A stretch of 64,000 bases of DNA, taken from assembly GCF_014077005.1 (NCBI RefSeq), contig NZ_JACGVC010000044.1, positions 186,001-250,000 of the forward strand. Direction: 5' to 3'. Position 1 is the first letter of the stretch, and every line of letters begins with the position of its first letter. Below, piece after piece: positions 17,398 through 26,975 of this stretch. A program made the position numbers and the translations under genes. Source of the DNA: Colwellia sp. MB3u-45. GTDB lineage: Bacteria; Pseudomonadota; Gammaproteobacteria; Enterobacterales; Alteromonadaceae. Under the pieces are notes generated by a model that saw nothing but the letters and a program-made list of their open reading frames with translations, searched no databases and had not been told where the DNA came from.

Positions 17398-18333
17398 ATG
17401 AAAGTTGCTGTGCTAGGCGCTGCTGGTGGTATTGGCCAAGCGTTATCTTTACTATTAAAAACTCAATTACCTGCGGGTTCTGAGTTATCTTTATATGACG
17501 TTGCACCAGTTGTTCCAGGTGTTGCCGTAGACTTATCACACATCCCAACAGCAGTAAAAGTTGCTGGTTTTGGTGCTGATGATCTAGCTGGTGCCCTTAC
17601 TGGAGCTGATATTGTTATTATTCCAGCCGGCATGCCACGTAAACCTGGTATGGACCGTGCAGACTTATTTGCTGTTAATGCCGGTATTATTAAAACCTTA
17701 GCAGAAGGCATTGTTGCAAATTGCCCTAAAGCGCTAGTCGGTATTATTACTAATCCAGTAAACGGTACTGTGCCAATTGTTGCTGAAGTTTTCAAAAAAG
17801 CCGGTACTTACGATAAAAACCGCGTTTTTGGTGTTACAACGCTTGACGTTATTCGCTCTGAAGCTTTCATTGCTGAATTAAAAGGCTTGAACGTAAGTGA
17901 AGTTAAAATTCCAGTAATTGGTGGCCATTCAGGTACCACAATTTTACCATTGCTTTCACAAGTTCAAGGTGTGACTTTCTCTGATGAAGAAGTTGCGGCT
18001 TTAACACCTCGCATTCAAAATGCCGGTACTGAAGTAGTCAATGCTAAAGCGGGTGGTGGTTCTGCTACACTTTCAATGGGCGCTGCTGCTGCTCGTTTTT
18101 GTTTATCTTTAGTTAAAGGTTTACAAGGTGAAGATGTTGTTGATTACGCTTACGTAGACGTTGAAGGCGGCGATGCGGCATATTTTGCTCACCCAATTCG
18201 TTTAGGTGTTAATGGTATTGCTGAAATATTACCTTACGGCGAGCTAAGTGCATTTGAACAAAAAGCAAAAGATGACATGCTTGCAACATTAAAAGCTGAT
18301 ATCAAAGAAGGTGTTGATTATATCAACGGCTAA
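17398..18333 (+). CDS. mdh: Malate dehydrogenase
   Basis: A 311-residue NAD-dependent malate dehydrogenase (malate to oxaloacetate, TCA cycle). Start ATG 17398 is chosen although the frame is open to 17350: CTGGAG lies 8 bases upstream, and [20 protein letters not shown] begins exactly as E. coli Mdh (312 residues). The NAD-binding GAAGGIGQ, the substrate-binding arginines in [12 protein letters not shown], the TNPVN segment and the catalytic histidine in [10 protein letters not shown] are all present. Monocistronic, with a clear terminator at 18354; codon choice (GCT, GTT, GGT) suggests high expression. Confidence 0.98.
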   Translation: MKVAVLGAAGGIGQALSLLLKTQLPAGSELSLYDVAPVVPGVAVDLSHIPTAVKVAGFGADDLAGALTGADIVIIPAGMPRKPGMDRADLFAVNAGIIKTLAEGIVANCPKALVGIITNPVNGTVPIVAEVFKKAGTYDKNRVFGVTTLDVIRSEAFIAELKGLNVSEVKIPVIGGHSGTTILPLLSQVQGVTFSDEEVAALTPRIQNAGTEVVNAKAGGGSATLSMGAAAARFCLSLVKGLQGEDVVDYAYVDVEGGDAAYFAHPIRLGVNGIAEILPYGELSAFEQKAKDDMLATLKADIKEGVDYING

Positions 18334-18672
18334 TTTGTTATAAATTTTGCTTTAAAAACCGCGTTTAACGCGGTTTTTTGTTGCCTAAATTTTGTTCAGG
18401 GCTGCTATTATGCTAACAAAGTTATGTTGATAAAGCGGATGATATATCAACAGCTTTAGTCGTGATTTTATTAATCACCCTTTAAGCTGATTTCCTAGCC
18501 TAACTTCGACACTGGCTCCTGAAGTAGAGCAGGGATAAACGCCAGATTAGAAATAAAGTGAACCGCTTTAGTTTATTTTTCCTGCGCACAACAAAATCAG
18601 CAACTTAATGGCATTGGTATAATGCCAAAATATTGGTAAAATGCGGATAACTTCATTAAACATAACTGTAAT
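18334..18672. other. Intergenic region downstream of mdh
   Basis: 339 bases. Apart from the mdh terminator at 18354-18379 no gene, repeat or site was recognised. Confidence 0.6.
18354..18379 (+). terminator. Rho-independent terminator of mdh
   Basis: Stem AAAAACCGCG (18354-18363) with CGCGGTTTTT (18369-18378), loop TTTAA, followed by T; 21 bases past the mdh stop. Confidence 0.92.
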
Positions 18673-19152
18673 ATGACTCAGCCCTTTAGTTACCAAACAA
18701 CATTTATATTAGACAAATCTCATTTTAGTGAATGCTATGATGAATCGGTACCCGCGCCAACTTTCGTTGTGCTATATCGTAAAGGCGCATTTTTGCTACT
18801 GATAGGTGCATTGTTGGTGATGTTTTCTGAACTTAATCCGTATGCCGCTTGGTTTATTTTCTCTTTAGGCTTGTTAGAGGTTGTCAGCAGTCGCTATAAA
18901 AAAGCCTGGTGGGTGGCACGTCAGATGTTAAGTAAAGTGGCGAAAGCTGAGGTGAGCTTAAAAATTGATGCAGACAGTGTGCATATATCGTCATTTTATA
19001 ACGACAACAAGATGAAATTTAGCGATATAGAGCGAATAACACACACAGATCAGGGTTGGTTAATTAGTCATAATTCATTTAGACACTATATTTCTAATCG
19101 TTGCCTCAATGCATCAGCTCAGGATTTTTTGCAGGCTAAAGTTAGCCAATAA
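18673..19152 (+). CDS. YcxB-like small membrane protein
   Basis: A 159-residue protein with two adjacent hydrophobic segments (about residues 36-54 and 58-75, LLLIGALLVMFSE and AWFIFSLGLLEVV) and a C-terminal cytosolic part containing KIDADSVHISSFYNDNKMKFSDIERI and GWLISHNSFRHYISNR. This layout (two TM, then a small beta-rich domain with a HIS..F..S.IE.I pattern) is that of YcxB-like proteins, whose function is unknown. No signal peptide. Separate transcription unit, 196 bases before the iron transporter. Family match is by pattern only. Confidence 0.7.
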   Translation: MTQPFSYQTTFILDKSHFSECYDESVPAPTFVVLYRKGAFLLLIGALLVMFSELNPYAAWFIFSLGLLEVVSSRYKKAWWVARQMLSKVAKAEVSLKIDADSVHISSFYNDNKMKFSDIERITHTDQGWLISHNSFRHYISNRCLNASAQDFLQAKVSQ

Positions 19153-19247
19153 CCAATAGATAAGCGGTCATGCTGATGAGTTTTCCTAAACAACTTTTTA
19201 TCTTTCTGATTTAGTAAGATTTTAGGAAAAATCGCATGAAAGCTGAA

Positions 19248-19262
19248 TGAGAATAATTCTCA
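19248..19262. promoter_or_regulatory. Fur box upstream of Fe(III) ABC transporter operon
   Basis: TGAGAATAATTCTCA is a perfect 7-1-7 inverted repeat matching the Fur core (TGATAAT-N-ATTATCA) in 13 of 15 positions. It sits directly upstream of a TTGACA -35 element and 87 bases before the transporter start, so Fe2+-Fur repression is expected. Confidence 0.8.
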
Positions 19263-19268
19263 AAAACC

Positions 19269-19297
19269 TTGACAGTGATCAGTATCTTGATTAGTCT
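19269..19297 (+). promoter_or_regulatory. Putative sigma-70 promoter of the iron transporter operon
   Basis: TTGACA at 19269-19274, 17-base spacer, then TAGTCT at 19292-19297. The -35 is perfect, the -10 is weak (3 of 6). The adjacent Fur box supports it. Confidence 0.5.
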
Positions 19298-19348
19298 GAC
19301 AGAAAATATAAATTCATCAAATTTTTGATTATTTAGGCGGGCTTCACG

Positions 19349-20359
19349 TTGAATAAAATCTGGTTTTCTCCTTTGGTATTAGTTGCACTTTTAGCGGCAA
19401 GTTTTAATGTAGCAGCAACTGACGAGGTTAATGTTTACTCTTACCGTCAACCGTTTCTGGTTGAACCTCTATTTAATGAATTCACTAAAGCAAGCGGTAT
19501 TAAGGTTAATGTGGTTTTTGCCAAAAAAGGTATGGCCGAACGCCTAACACGTGAAGGTGAATACAGTCCGGCAGATATCTTATTAACCACAGACATTAGC
19601 CGTTTAATTGAATTACAAGATAATGGCTTATTACAACCGGCTCAATCTGCTGAATTAAGTGCGGCAATTCCTGCGCAATTTAAAGCGGCTGACAATACTT
19701 GGTATGCGTTAACTACACGGGTACGAAATATTTACTCAGCAAAAAGATTAGGTAAAATTGACTTCAATTATGAAGATCTTGCTGATGAAAAATACCAAGG
19801 TCGAATTTGTACACGCAGTGGTAAGCACCCTTACAATGTTGCTTTAGTGGCATCTATGATTGCAGAACACGGTGAAGCAGATACGCTGACTTGGTTACAA
19901 AAATTTAAAGCCAATTTAGCGCGTAAACCACAAGGCAGTGATCGTGCACAAGTGCAAGCCATTCATCAAAACTTATGTGACATCTCGTTAGGTAATAGTT
20001 ATTACTTTGGTAATATGCTCAAAGATGAAAAACAAAAGCTTTGGGCTGAGGCGGTTTATATTAACTTCCCGAATCAAAATAATCGTGGTGCCCATGTTAA
20101 TATTTCCGGCATGGCGATGGCAAAATATGCGCCAAATAAAGCCAATGCATTAGCATTAATGAATTTTTTAGTATCAGCGCCGGCGCAAAAAATGTATGCG
20201 GAAACTAACATGGAATATCCTGTACGCCCAGGGGTAAAACCGTCTAAATTAGTCGCTGCTTGGGGAGAGTTCAAAGCCGACAGTTTACCGCTAGAAACTA
20301 TGGCTAAACACCGTAAAGCCGCTTTGATTTTACTGGATAAAGCAAAATTTGATTTATAG
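19349..20359 (+). CDS. fbpA: Fe(III) ABC transporter, periplasmic substrate-binding protein
   Basis: A 336-residue ferric-iron-binding protein of the FbpA/FutA/AfuA class. It starts with TTG: no ATG fits, and the N-terminus gives a good signal peptide (NKIWF, hydrophobic core, cleavage near NVAA, residue 23). The mature protein begins DEVNVYSYRQPFLVEPLF, typical of the family, and has the Tyr pair in GNSYYFG (Tyr218/219) that binds iron in homologues. First gene of a three-gene operon with permease and ATPase, preceded by a Fur box and promoter. It binds Fe(III), possibly with a synergistic anion. Confidence 0.93.
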   Translation: MNKIWFSPLVLVALLAASFNVAATDEVNVYSYRQPFLVEPLFNEFTKASGIKVNVVFAKKGMAERLTREGEYSPADILLTTDISRLIELQDNGLLQPAQSAELSAAIPAQFKAADNTWYALTTRVRNIYSAKRLGKIDFNYEDLADEKYQGRICTRSGKHPYNVALVASMIAEHGEADTLTWLQKFKANLARKPQGSDRAQVQAIHQNLCDISLGNSYYFGNMLKDEKQKLWAEAVYINFPNQNNRGAHVNISGMAMAKYAPNKANALALMNFLVSAPAQKMYAETNMEYPVRPGVKPSKLVAAWGEFKADSLPLETMAKHRKAALILLDKAKFDL

Positions 20360-20383
20360 CGCTTATCATTAAGTTCTCGCCTC

Positions 20384-22012
20384 GTGCTCACCGGTAATAA
20401 AAACACCAGTTGGAAATTCTTCAGCTGGTTTTTTGCTTTAGCCTTAATGTCGCCAATTGTGGTGATGTTATTGGGCAGCATTAATGCGTCCAGCGATCTT
20501 TTTAGCCATTTATGGGCGACGGTATTACCTGAATATATCCGTAATACCTTGGTACTTGGAGCGTTGGTGGCCTTGTTATCATTTTGCTTTGGTGTGCCGG
20601 CAGCCGCGCTTATTAGCCAAACTAATATTGTTATGGGCAAGCAGTTAAGATGGTTGCTGATGTTACCGCTCGCAATGCCTGCGTATTTAGTCGCTTATTT
20701 ATATACTGATTTATTTGATTATGCTGGCCCTGTGCAACGGTTATTGCGCGCGTGGTTTGATTGGCAATCACCCAATGATTATTACTTTTTTGATATTAGA
20801 ACCCTAGGTGGTGCAGCTGTTGTTATTGCCTTGGTCATGTTTCCTTATGTGTACATGTTGACACGCACCGCTTTTGAGCAACAAGACCGTAACTTGTTAA
20901 GAGCAAGTCGGTTATTGGGTTGTACCGAGCGACAAAGTTTTTTTCAGATGACTTTACCTTTAGCTCGTCCGGCTATTGCCGTGTCATTAGCGCTAGTCAC
21001 TATGGAAACATTAGCCGACTTTGCCACTGTGCAATATTTTGCTGTCAGTACATTAACCACAGCTATTTATGATACTTGGCTTGGCTACAATGATTTTGCT
21101 GCCGCTAACGCATTAGCCAGTGTGTTGATGTTATTTATTTTATTTATTGTTGTTGCAGAGCAACGCGCTAGAGCGGGGCAGCGACATCAATCAAGCCGGC
21201 CAAATACCCAACACCAGCGTAAGCAGCTTAGTATTGCTCAGCAAATCATTGGCAGTATATTCTGTTGGTTTTTAGTCTTTGCTGGTTTTTTATTGCCGGT
21301 TATTTTATTGCTAGTAATGGTGATAGATTATGCCGATTATCAACAGCTTGTTGCATTAATTGCTACCGGTAAAAACAGTATTGAAATTGCGACTTATACA
21401 GCGACCATCGCCACGTTCATTGCCTTGATACTGGCTTTATTTCAACGTTTACATCAAAGCCGGTTTCGGATGTTGCCAGTGCAAATTTCTGGTTTTGGTT
21501 ATGCTATTCCAGGTACTGTGCTTGCAATGGCCATGCTCGCCACTTTTGGCCCATTAGATCATGCTATTAACGACGTGGCTAAGGCGTTAGGTTTTGCCGC
21601 GCCTGGATTAATATTGTCAGGTACGGTTTTTGCTATTGTCTTTGCTTATATCGTCAGGTTTTCAGCTATTGCCAACGGCACTATTAGCGCGGGTATAGAG
21701 CAAATTCCAAAATCACTTGATTTAGCACCAGCGAGCTTAGGTGTAACTACCTTGTCAGCTATTTTTCGTGTTCATCTGCCGTTATTAAAATCATCTATTT
21801 TGGTGGCTTGGTTGTTAGTTTTTGTTGAAGCCATGAAAGAGCTACCTGCGGTACTGTTATTGCGACCCTTTAACTTTGAAACCTTGAGTACGCAGATATA
21901 TCAGCTTATCTCAGATGAACGTTTAGAGCAGGGCGCGTTAGGCGCTATCTTAATTGTCTTGTTTGGCTTATTGCCGATTATTATTCTCAACCGCCAGAAG
22001 GACACCCAGTGA
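20384..22012 (+). CDS. fbpB: Fe(III) ABC transporter, two-domain permease
   Basis: A 542-residue inner-membrane permease with two fused BPD_transp_1 domains and about 12 hydrophobic segments, the FbpB/SfuB architecture. The two EAA-like loops are around ASRLLGCTERQSFFQMTLP (about 186) and APASLGVTTLSAIFRVHLPLL (about 455), which contact the ATPase. Start is GTG at 20384, 24 bases after fbpA stops; no ATG is near. The last four bases overlap the GTG start of the ATPase gene, indicating translational coupling. It carries iron across the inner membrane. Confidence 0.94.
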   Translation: MLTGNKNTSWKFFSWFFALALMSPIVVMLLGSINASSDLFSHLWATVLPEYIRNTLVLGALVALLSFCFGVPAAALISQTNIVMGKQLRWLLMLPLAMPAYLVAYLYTDLFDYAGPVQRLLRAWFDWQSPNDYYFFDIRTLGGAAVVIALVMFPYVYMLTRTAFEQQDRNLLRASRLLGCTERQSFFQMTLPLARPAIAVSLALVTMETLADFATVQYFAVSTLTTAIYDTWLGYNDFAAANALASVLMLFILFIVVAEQRARAGQRHQSSRPNTQHQRKQLSIAQQIIGSIFCWFLVFAGFLLPVILLLVMVIDYADYQQLVALIATGKNSIEIATYTATIATFIALILALFQRLHQSRFRMLPVQISGFGYAIPGTVLAMAMLATFGPLDHAINDVAKALGFAAPGLILSGTVFAIVFAYIVRFSAIANGTISAGIEQIPKSLDLAPASLGVTTLSAIFRVHLPLLKSSILVAWLLVFVEAMKELPAVLLLRPFNFETLSTQIYQLISDERLEQGALGAILIVLFGLLPIIILNRQKDTQ

Positions 22013-23109
22013 AACCACTGATTAATATTGAAAATTTAGCCGTTGAATTACAAACAAAAGTGATTTTAACGCAAGTTGATTTATCATTGGCTAAAGGTGA
22101 AATATTAGGACTGGTTGGCCCCAGTGGTTGTGGCAAAACAACCTTACTAAACACCTTAGCGGGTTTTGTCGCACAAAGTGCCGGCACCATTGAAATTAAC
22201 ACCAGCAATAATCAGCAAATAAAAATCAGTACTGCAGCCATGTTGCCGGCAGAACAGCGTAATATCGGGATGATATTTCAAGACTATGCTTTGTTCCCTC
22301 ACCTTAGCGTTAATGAAAATATTTGCTTTGGCCTGAAAAAATTAACAAAAACAGAGCAAGCAAAACGCTGTAAAGAGTTACTGACTTTACTTGAATTAAC
22401 TGAGTTTGGACAAGGTTACCCGCATCAACTATCTGGTGGGCAGCAGCAAAGAGTCGCTATCGCCCGTGCTTTAGCTCCACAACCTAGCTTATTATTACTT
22501 GATGAACCTTTTTCAAATATTGATGCTAGGTTACGTAATGAATTAATGATTGAAATCAGGCAGTTATTAAAGCGTTTGGGTATGACCGCTATTTTTGTTA
22601 CTCATAATAAAGATGAAGTGTTCACCTTTGCGGATAAAATTGCCGTTATGCATCAAGGTAAGGTGCTACAAATTGGCCCTCCTGCTCAGGTTTGCCAGCA
22701 GCCTAATAGTTGGCAAGTAGCTGACTTTTTACAACTGGGTAGTTGGCTGCCGGTAGCACTACTGGCGGATTATAATCACGCGCAAGTAACAAGCCTAATT
22801 GGCCAATTAGCGCCTAGTGCTATCGTTAATGCACCAGTAGACAACAAGAAAGACTCGACACTTAGTTACCAATTATTGGTTAAACCCAATAATATCGAGT
22901 TATGCGAACAACAGGGCAGTAATGTCATCGTTGAACATATCGGCGTAACTGAACAAGGCTATCACTATTTACTCAGTAGTATTGAGCAAAATAGCGCACT
23001 AGTCTTCTCACAATTGAGCTTTTATAGCCCAGAACTATTTGCCTTAGGTGATAAACTAGCGATAAAGTTAAAGGGCGAAAACTTTAATTTATATACCCGC
23101 GCCACTTGA
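22009..23109 (+). CDS. fbpC: Fe(III) ABC transporter, ATP-binding subunit
   Basis: A 366-residue ATPase of the iron(III)/CUT family. Walker A GPSGCGKT (37-44), the signature LSGGQQQRVAIARAL, Walker B LLLLDEPFSNID and the H-loop TAIFVTHN are all present, followed by a C-terminal regulatory TOBE-like domain of about 120 residues. GTG start, overlapping the permease stop by four bases. It energises the transporter of this operon. The related ions (thiamine, putrescine) are less likely given the partner proteins and Fur box. Confidence 0.94.
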   Translation: MKPLINIENLAVELQTKVILTQVDLSLAKGEILGLVGPSGCGKTTLLNTLAGFVAQSAGTIEINTSNNQQIKISTAAMLPAEQRNIGMIFQDYALFPHLSVNENICFGLKKLTKTEQAKRCKELLTLLELTEFGQGYPHQLSGGQQQRVAIARALAPQPSLLLLDEPFSNIDARLRNELMIEIRQLLKRLGMTAIFVTHNKDEVFTFADKIAVMHQGKVLQIGPPAQVCQQPNSWQVADFLQLGSWLPVALLADYNHAQVTSLIGQLAPSAIVNAPVDNKKDSTLSYQLLVKPNNIELCEQQGSNVIVEHIGVTEQGYHYLLSSIEQNSALVFSQLSFYSPELFALGDKLAIKLKGENFNLYTRAT

Positions 23110-23306
23110 ATAGGCAGATTTTTGCCAGATGAAAAAAGTGGGTTTATTGTCACTAATTGTTGACACTAGAATGACTTTTTTAGTTACAAAAAATTAATTT
23201 TCAGTCTACATTGGGCGTCAGATCCACAAAAGTGCACAATTTCATTCACTTCCCTCAAAGCCTTTATTTACAGGCATTCAGCGCTATGGATTTGCAAAAA
23301 CTTTAC

Positions 23307-23336
23307 TTGACATAAGTTTACTTTACTCACTAAACT
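23307..23336 (+). promoter_or_regulatory. Putative mraZ promoter (Pmra)
   Basis: TTGACA at 23307-23312, 18-base spacer, TAAACT at 23331-23336 (4 of 6 match to TATAAT). Transcription would start near 23343, just before the MraZ repeats, which is the arrangement of Pmra in E. coli. Confidence 0.65.
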
Positions 23337-23344
23337 GTAACAAT

Positions 23345-23380
23345 GTGGTAAAAAGTGGGAATTAGTGGATCGTAGGTGAT
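23345..23380 (+). promoter_or_regulatory. MraZ operator: 10-bp-spaced GTGG repeats
   Basis: GTGG occurs at 23345, 23355 and 23365, with a shifted GGTGA at 23375, an exact 10-bp period. MraZ is known to bind such direct repeats (TGGGN, one per helical turn) in front of its own gene and to repress the cluster. It lies 35-70 bases before the mraZ start. Confidence 0.85.
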
Positions 23381-23414
23381 CCCAAAACAATCAAAGTGGA
23401 TAATAAAGTAGATT

Positions 23415-23873
23415 ATGTTCAGAGGCACTAGTGCAATAACACTCGACAGCAAAAATAGGATCACTATACCTACGCGGTATCGCGAGGAGCTATTTGCTGA
23501 TTGCCAAGGAAAAATGGTCTGCACTGTAGATATTCAACATCCGTGTTTATTGTTATATCCACTACCCGAATGGGAAGAAATAGAATTAAAGCTTTGTGAA
23601 TTGTCGAGTATGAATCCACAAGAGCGTTTATTACAACAAGTGTTATTAGGTAATGCCTCAGATTGCGAAATCGATAAAAGTGGCCGTTTATTAATTAATG
23701 GCCCACTGCGCCAACATGCAGGCTTGAAAAAAAACTTGATGTTGGTAGGTCAGTTGAGAAAGTTTGAAATCTGGAATGATAGCGCTTGGCAAAACCAAAT
23801 GCAGCAAGGCATTGCACAGATTCAGTCAGGTGAAACAGAGCTCACTGACCGATTACTTGATTTATCTTTATGA
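23415..23873 (+). CDS. mraZ: Transcriptional regulator MraZ
   Basis: A 152-residue DNA-binding protein with two SpoVT/AbrB-like domains, each holding a DxxxR motif: LDSKNRITIPTRYR near the N-terminus and IDKSGRLLINGPLR near residue 85. It is the first gene of the division and cell wall cluster, and represses it by binding the GTGG repeats upstream. Length equals E. coli MraZ. The ribosome site is weak. Confidence 0.97.
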   Translation: MFRGTSAITLDSKNRITIPTRYREELFADCQGKMVCTVDIQHPCLLLYPLPEWEEIELKLCELSSMNPQERLLQQVLLGNASDCEIDKSGRLLINGPLRQHAGLKKNLMLVGQLRKFEIWNDSAWQNQMQQGIAQIQSGETELTDRLLDLSL

Positions 23874-23924
23874 TAAATCGTTCAATGAAAATTATGATAA
23901 CTAGATGGCGTTGATAAATTTATA

Positions 23925-24866
23925 ATGCAACATGATAATGCACATATTTCAGTTTTACTGGCCGAGTCAATCTCTGGATTGGCGATAAAACCAGAGGGGA
24001 CTTATATCGACTGTACCTTCGGTCGTGGCGGACATTCAGGTTTAATTCTTGATAATTTAGGTCCTAACGGACGCTTGATCGCGATAGACAGAGATCTAAC
24101 CGCGATAGAAGCGGCAAAAAAATATGCCGCCGATAAGCGTTTTATTATCGAACATCACGGTTTTGCTGACTTACAGATGATTGTTGAGAAGCATGAGTTA
24201 ACTGAAAAAATAGACGGCATTTTACTTGATCTTGGCGTGTCTTCTCCGCAACTTGATGAAGCAGAACGTGGTTTTAGTTTTATGAAAGACGGCCCACTCG
24301 ATATGCGAATGGATACCACACGTGGCCAAACAGCTGCCGAGTGGATAGCAGTGGCCGACGTTGAAGATATTACTTGGGTGCTAAGAACTTTTGGTGAAGA
24401 AAAACATGCTTGGCGAATTGCTAATGCCATTGTTGACGAGCGTGAAGAAACGGCACTGACACGTACCGGACAATTAGCACAGTTAATTAAGAAAACAGCA
24501 CCACAAAGAGAAATGAAAAAGCATCCTGCAACACGTAGTTTTCAAGCGATTCGCATTTATATTAATAGTGAGTTAGAGCAAATTGAAAAAGTACTGTCTG
24601 CGTCTTTGTCGGTATTGGCGACCGATGGTCGTTTGGTGGTGATTAGTTTTCACTCGCTCGAAGATCGGTTAGTGAAACAGTTTATGAAAAAGCATTCGCA
24701 AGGCAGAAAAGTGCCACGGGGCCTACCCATTAGCGAAGAAGAATTGAACAAGGGTAAAAACTTGAGCTTAATTGGTCGCAGATTAAAGCCCAGTAAAGAT
24801 GAAGTGGAAGAGAATGTTCGCTCTCGCAGCTCAGTATTAAGGGTTGCACAGAGACTGGCGCGCTAA
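23925..24866 (+). CDS. rsmH: 16S rRNA m4C1402 methyltransferase
   Basis: A 313-residue SAM-dependent methyltransferase modifying N4 of C1402 in the ribosomal P site. Motif I is [15 protein letters not shown] (residues of about 28-42), the substrate block is [23 protein letters not shown], and the C-terminal HSLEDRLVK is conserved. Starts 51 bases past mraZ, as in all gammaproteobacteria, second gene of the cluster. Confidence 0.98.
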   Translation: MQHDNAHISVLLAESISGLAIKPEGTYIDCTFGRGGHSGLILDNLGPNGRLIAIDRDLTAIEAAKKYAADKRFIIEHHGFADLQMIVEKHELTEKIDGILLDLGVSSPQLDEAERGFSFMKDGPLDMRMDTTRGQTAAEWIAVADVEDITWVLRTFGEEKHAWRIANAIVDEREETALTRTGQLAQLIKKTAPQREMKKHPATRSFQAIRIYINSELEQIEKVLSASLSVLATDGRLVVISFHSLEDRLVKQFMKKHSQGRKVPRGLPISEEELNKGKNLSLIGRRLKPSKDEVEENVRSRSSVLRVAQRLAR

Positions 24867-24881
24867 TCATGGTGCGTTAGT

Positions 24882-25196
24882 ATGGCAACCAAGAAAGTAG
24901 TGTTGTTTTTTGATATCTGGTATGACATTCAACGTCATTTAGCCACTTATGGCGTTTTATTATTGGTGTTGATATCAGCGTTTTCAGTGGTTTATTTTAC
25001 CCACTTAAATCGACAAACAACCAGTAAAATTGAAATTTTATTAACTGAACGTGACGCCTTAGAAATTGAATGGCGCAACTTATTACTAGAACAAAACAGC
25101 TTAGCCGAACACAGCGCGATAGAAAGCAGTGCAGCAAAGCAACTTAATATGACAAGGCCAGATGCAAGCTCGGAAGTTATTATTAAATTACCATGA
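24882..25196 (+). CDS. ftsL: Cell division protein FtsL
   Basis: A 104-residue bitopic protein: short cytosolic tail, one membrane segment (about residues 22-41), then a periplasmic coiled coil (LNRQTTSKIEILLTERDALE onward, leucine heptads) ending in a short tail. It would form the FtsQLB complex at the septum and activate FtsWI. Its place between rsmH and ftsI supports the name, since sequence conservation in FtsL is low. FtsB is not in this window. Confidence 0.95.
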   Translation: MATKKVVLFFDIWYDIQRHLATYGVLLLVLISAFSVVYFTHLNRQTTSKIEILLTERDALEIEWRNLLLEQNSLAEHSAIESSAAKQLNMTRPDASSEVIIKLP

Positions 25197-25211
25197 TTTA
25201 TTACCACGGGT

Positions 25212-26975
25212 ATGGCAATGAAAAAACCAGCACAACATAATCCAAACACGGTAGCATGGCGTTTTTACGTTGTGCTAGCTGCTGTTGTGCTTATTTATGC
25301 TGGCTTGATGGCCCGTACCGCATACATTCAAGTGTTTGAACCTGACATGTTGAAAAAACAGGGCGACAATCGCTCGTTGCGTACCAATACTAAAACGGTG
25401 CAACGAGGCTCGATTGTTGACCGTAATGGTCATGAGTTAGCCATTAGTGTGCCAGTAGAAACCGTTTGGGCTGATCCTAAAATTATTTTTGATACTAATG
25501 CCTTGTCTATGACAAAACATTGGCAGGCTTTGGCTGATGTCTTGGGCCAAGACGTTAGTGAATTAAAAGCAAGGGTAACTGAAAACCCAAGTAAACGTTT
25601 TGTTTATATTGAACGTAAAGTTGCCCCCGCTATGGCGGTTTACATTCAAGAATTGAAAATTCCTGGCATTCATTTGCGAAAAGAATCTAAACGCTTTTAT
25701 CCGGCGGGTGAAATAAGTGCTCATCTCGTTGGCTTCACCAATGTTGATGATAAAGGCATTGAGGGAGTTGAGCGCGTTTATGATCAATTGCTGACGGGCG
25801 AAAATGGCGAGAAACAATATCGTAAAGACGCCAAAGGTCGAAAAATAGAAATATTGTCGGTCAAAGCGGCCACGCCACCAGAAAAAATCACCTTGAGTAT
25901 AGATCAACGTATTCAAGCACTCGCTTATCGTGAATTAAAGGGCGCAGTGAAGGCGTTTAAAGCTACATCAGGTTCGGCAGTGGTCACCAATGTCAATACC
26001 GGTGAAGTTTTAGCGCTAGTAAACAGCCCGTCATATAACCCAAATAATCGCTCTGGTGTTGCCATTCATCGTTTTCGTAACCGCGCTATTACCGATATTT
26101 ATGAGCCGGGTTCAACCATGAAGCCACTAACGGTATTAACCGCCTTGGAATTTGGCAGTATAAAAAAAGATAGCATTATTGACACTTATCCCGGTTGGAT
26201 GCGCTTAGGTGGCAGTCGTGTCTCTGATCCACGTTACCTTGGCAAAATTACCCTTTCAGAATTATTAGTACACTCTTCTAACATGGGCACCACTAAGTTG
26301 GCGTTATCTGTACCAAAAAATTACCTTATCGACAAATTTTTTGACGCGGGCTTTTCTGAAGACACAGGTACAGGTCTGGTCGGTGAAAGTTCGGGCATGA
26401 TGCACGATAGGCCGCGTTGGTCAAAATTTGAGTTAGCAACTTTGTCTTGGGGCCACGGCGTAGCCATTACCCCTATTCAGTTGGCGCGTTTTTACACCAC
26501 ATTAGCCAATGGCGGTATTAAAATGCCCTTAACGATTTTAAAGCAAGATGCAGCATCGCTAGCGAAGCAAAAACAGGAGCGTATTTTCTCAGCTGAAAAT
26601 AGTCAAAATGTTGTCGAGTTGTTGGAAAATGTGGTTAATCAACACTATACCGTTGCAAAAGTAGATGGTTATCGCGTGGGCGGTAAAAGTGGCACAGCGA
26701 TTAAAGCCTTTGCCGGTGGTTATGGTGATGATTATGTTGGCCTGTTTGCCGGTATAGCACCGATCTCAGATCCCGAAATTGCCGTGGTAGTGGTGATTAA
26801 TGATCCCGGTGGTGATTTATACCATGGCGGTGAAGTGGCTGCGCCAGTTTTTTCACGAATTATGAAGGGCACACTACGACTACTTAATGTGCCGCCTGAT
26901 GACAACACGCGAGTATCTTCGGTGCAAGCAGAGCAAAAAGCGAAAAGTTCAACTAAGGAGCATGATCATGTCTGA
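25212..26975 (+). CDS. ftsI: Septal peptidoglycan transpeptidase (PBP3)
   Basis: A 587-residue class B penicillin-binding protein. One membrane anchor (residues 17-36), a pedestal domain, then the transpeptidase domain with S301-x-x-K304 (GSTMKP), SSNMG and KSGTA motifs. E. coli FtsI has its active Ser at 307. It cross-links septal peptidoglycan with FtsW as partner glycosyltransferase. It overlaps murE by 8 bases. A second Met two codons on is an alternative start. Confidence 0.98.
   Translation: MAMKKPAQHNPNTVAWRFYVVLAAVVLIYAGLMARTAYIQVFEPDMLKKQGDNRSLRTNTKTVQRGSIVDRNGHELAISVPVETVWADPKIIFDTNALSMTKHWQALADVLGQDVSELKARVTENPSKRFVYIERKVAPAMAVYIQELKIPGIHLRKESKRFYPAGEISAHLVGFTNVDDKGIEGVERVYDQLLTGENGEKQYRKDAKGRKIEILSVKAATPPEKITLSIDQRIQALAYRELKGAVKAFKATSGSAVVTNVNTGEVLALVNSPSYNPNNRSGVAIHRFRNRAITDIYEPGSTMKPLTVLTALEFGSIKKDSIIDTYPGWMRLGGSRVSDPRYLGKITLSELLVHSSNMGTTKLALSVPKNYLIDKFFDAGFSEDTGTGLVGESSGMMHDRPRWSKFELATLSWGHGVAITPIQLARFYTTLANGGIKMPLTILKQDAASLAKQKQERIFSAENSQNVVELLENVVNQHYTVAKVDGYRVGGKSGTAIKAFAGGYGDDYVGLFAGIAPISDPEIAVVVVINDPGGDLYHGGEVAAPVFSRIMKGTLRLLNVPPDDNTRVSSVQAEQKAKSSTKEHDHV

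Larger units (their letters stand above)
23110..23414. other. Promoter region of the division and cell wall cluster
   Basis: 305 bases between fbpC and mraZ. It contains the TTGACA promoter at 23307 and the 10-bp-spaced GTGG repeats at 23345 listed separately. No terminator for the iron operon was recognised. Confidence 0.75.

Noticed and set aside
26887-26967. Upstream-extended murE start
   Set aside because: The extension lies inside ftsI and has no ribosome site; AAGGAG fits ATG 26968.
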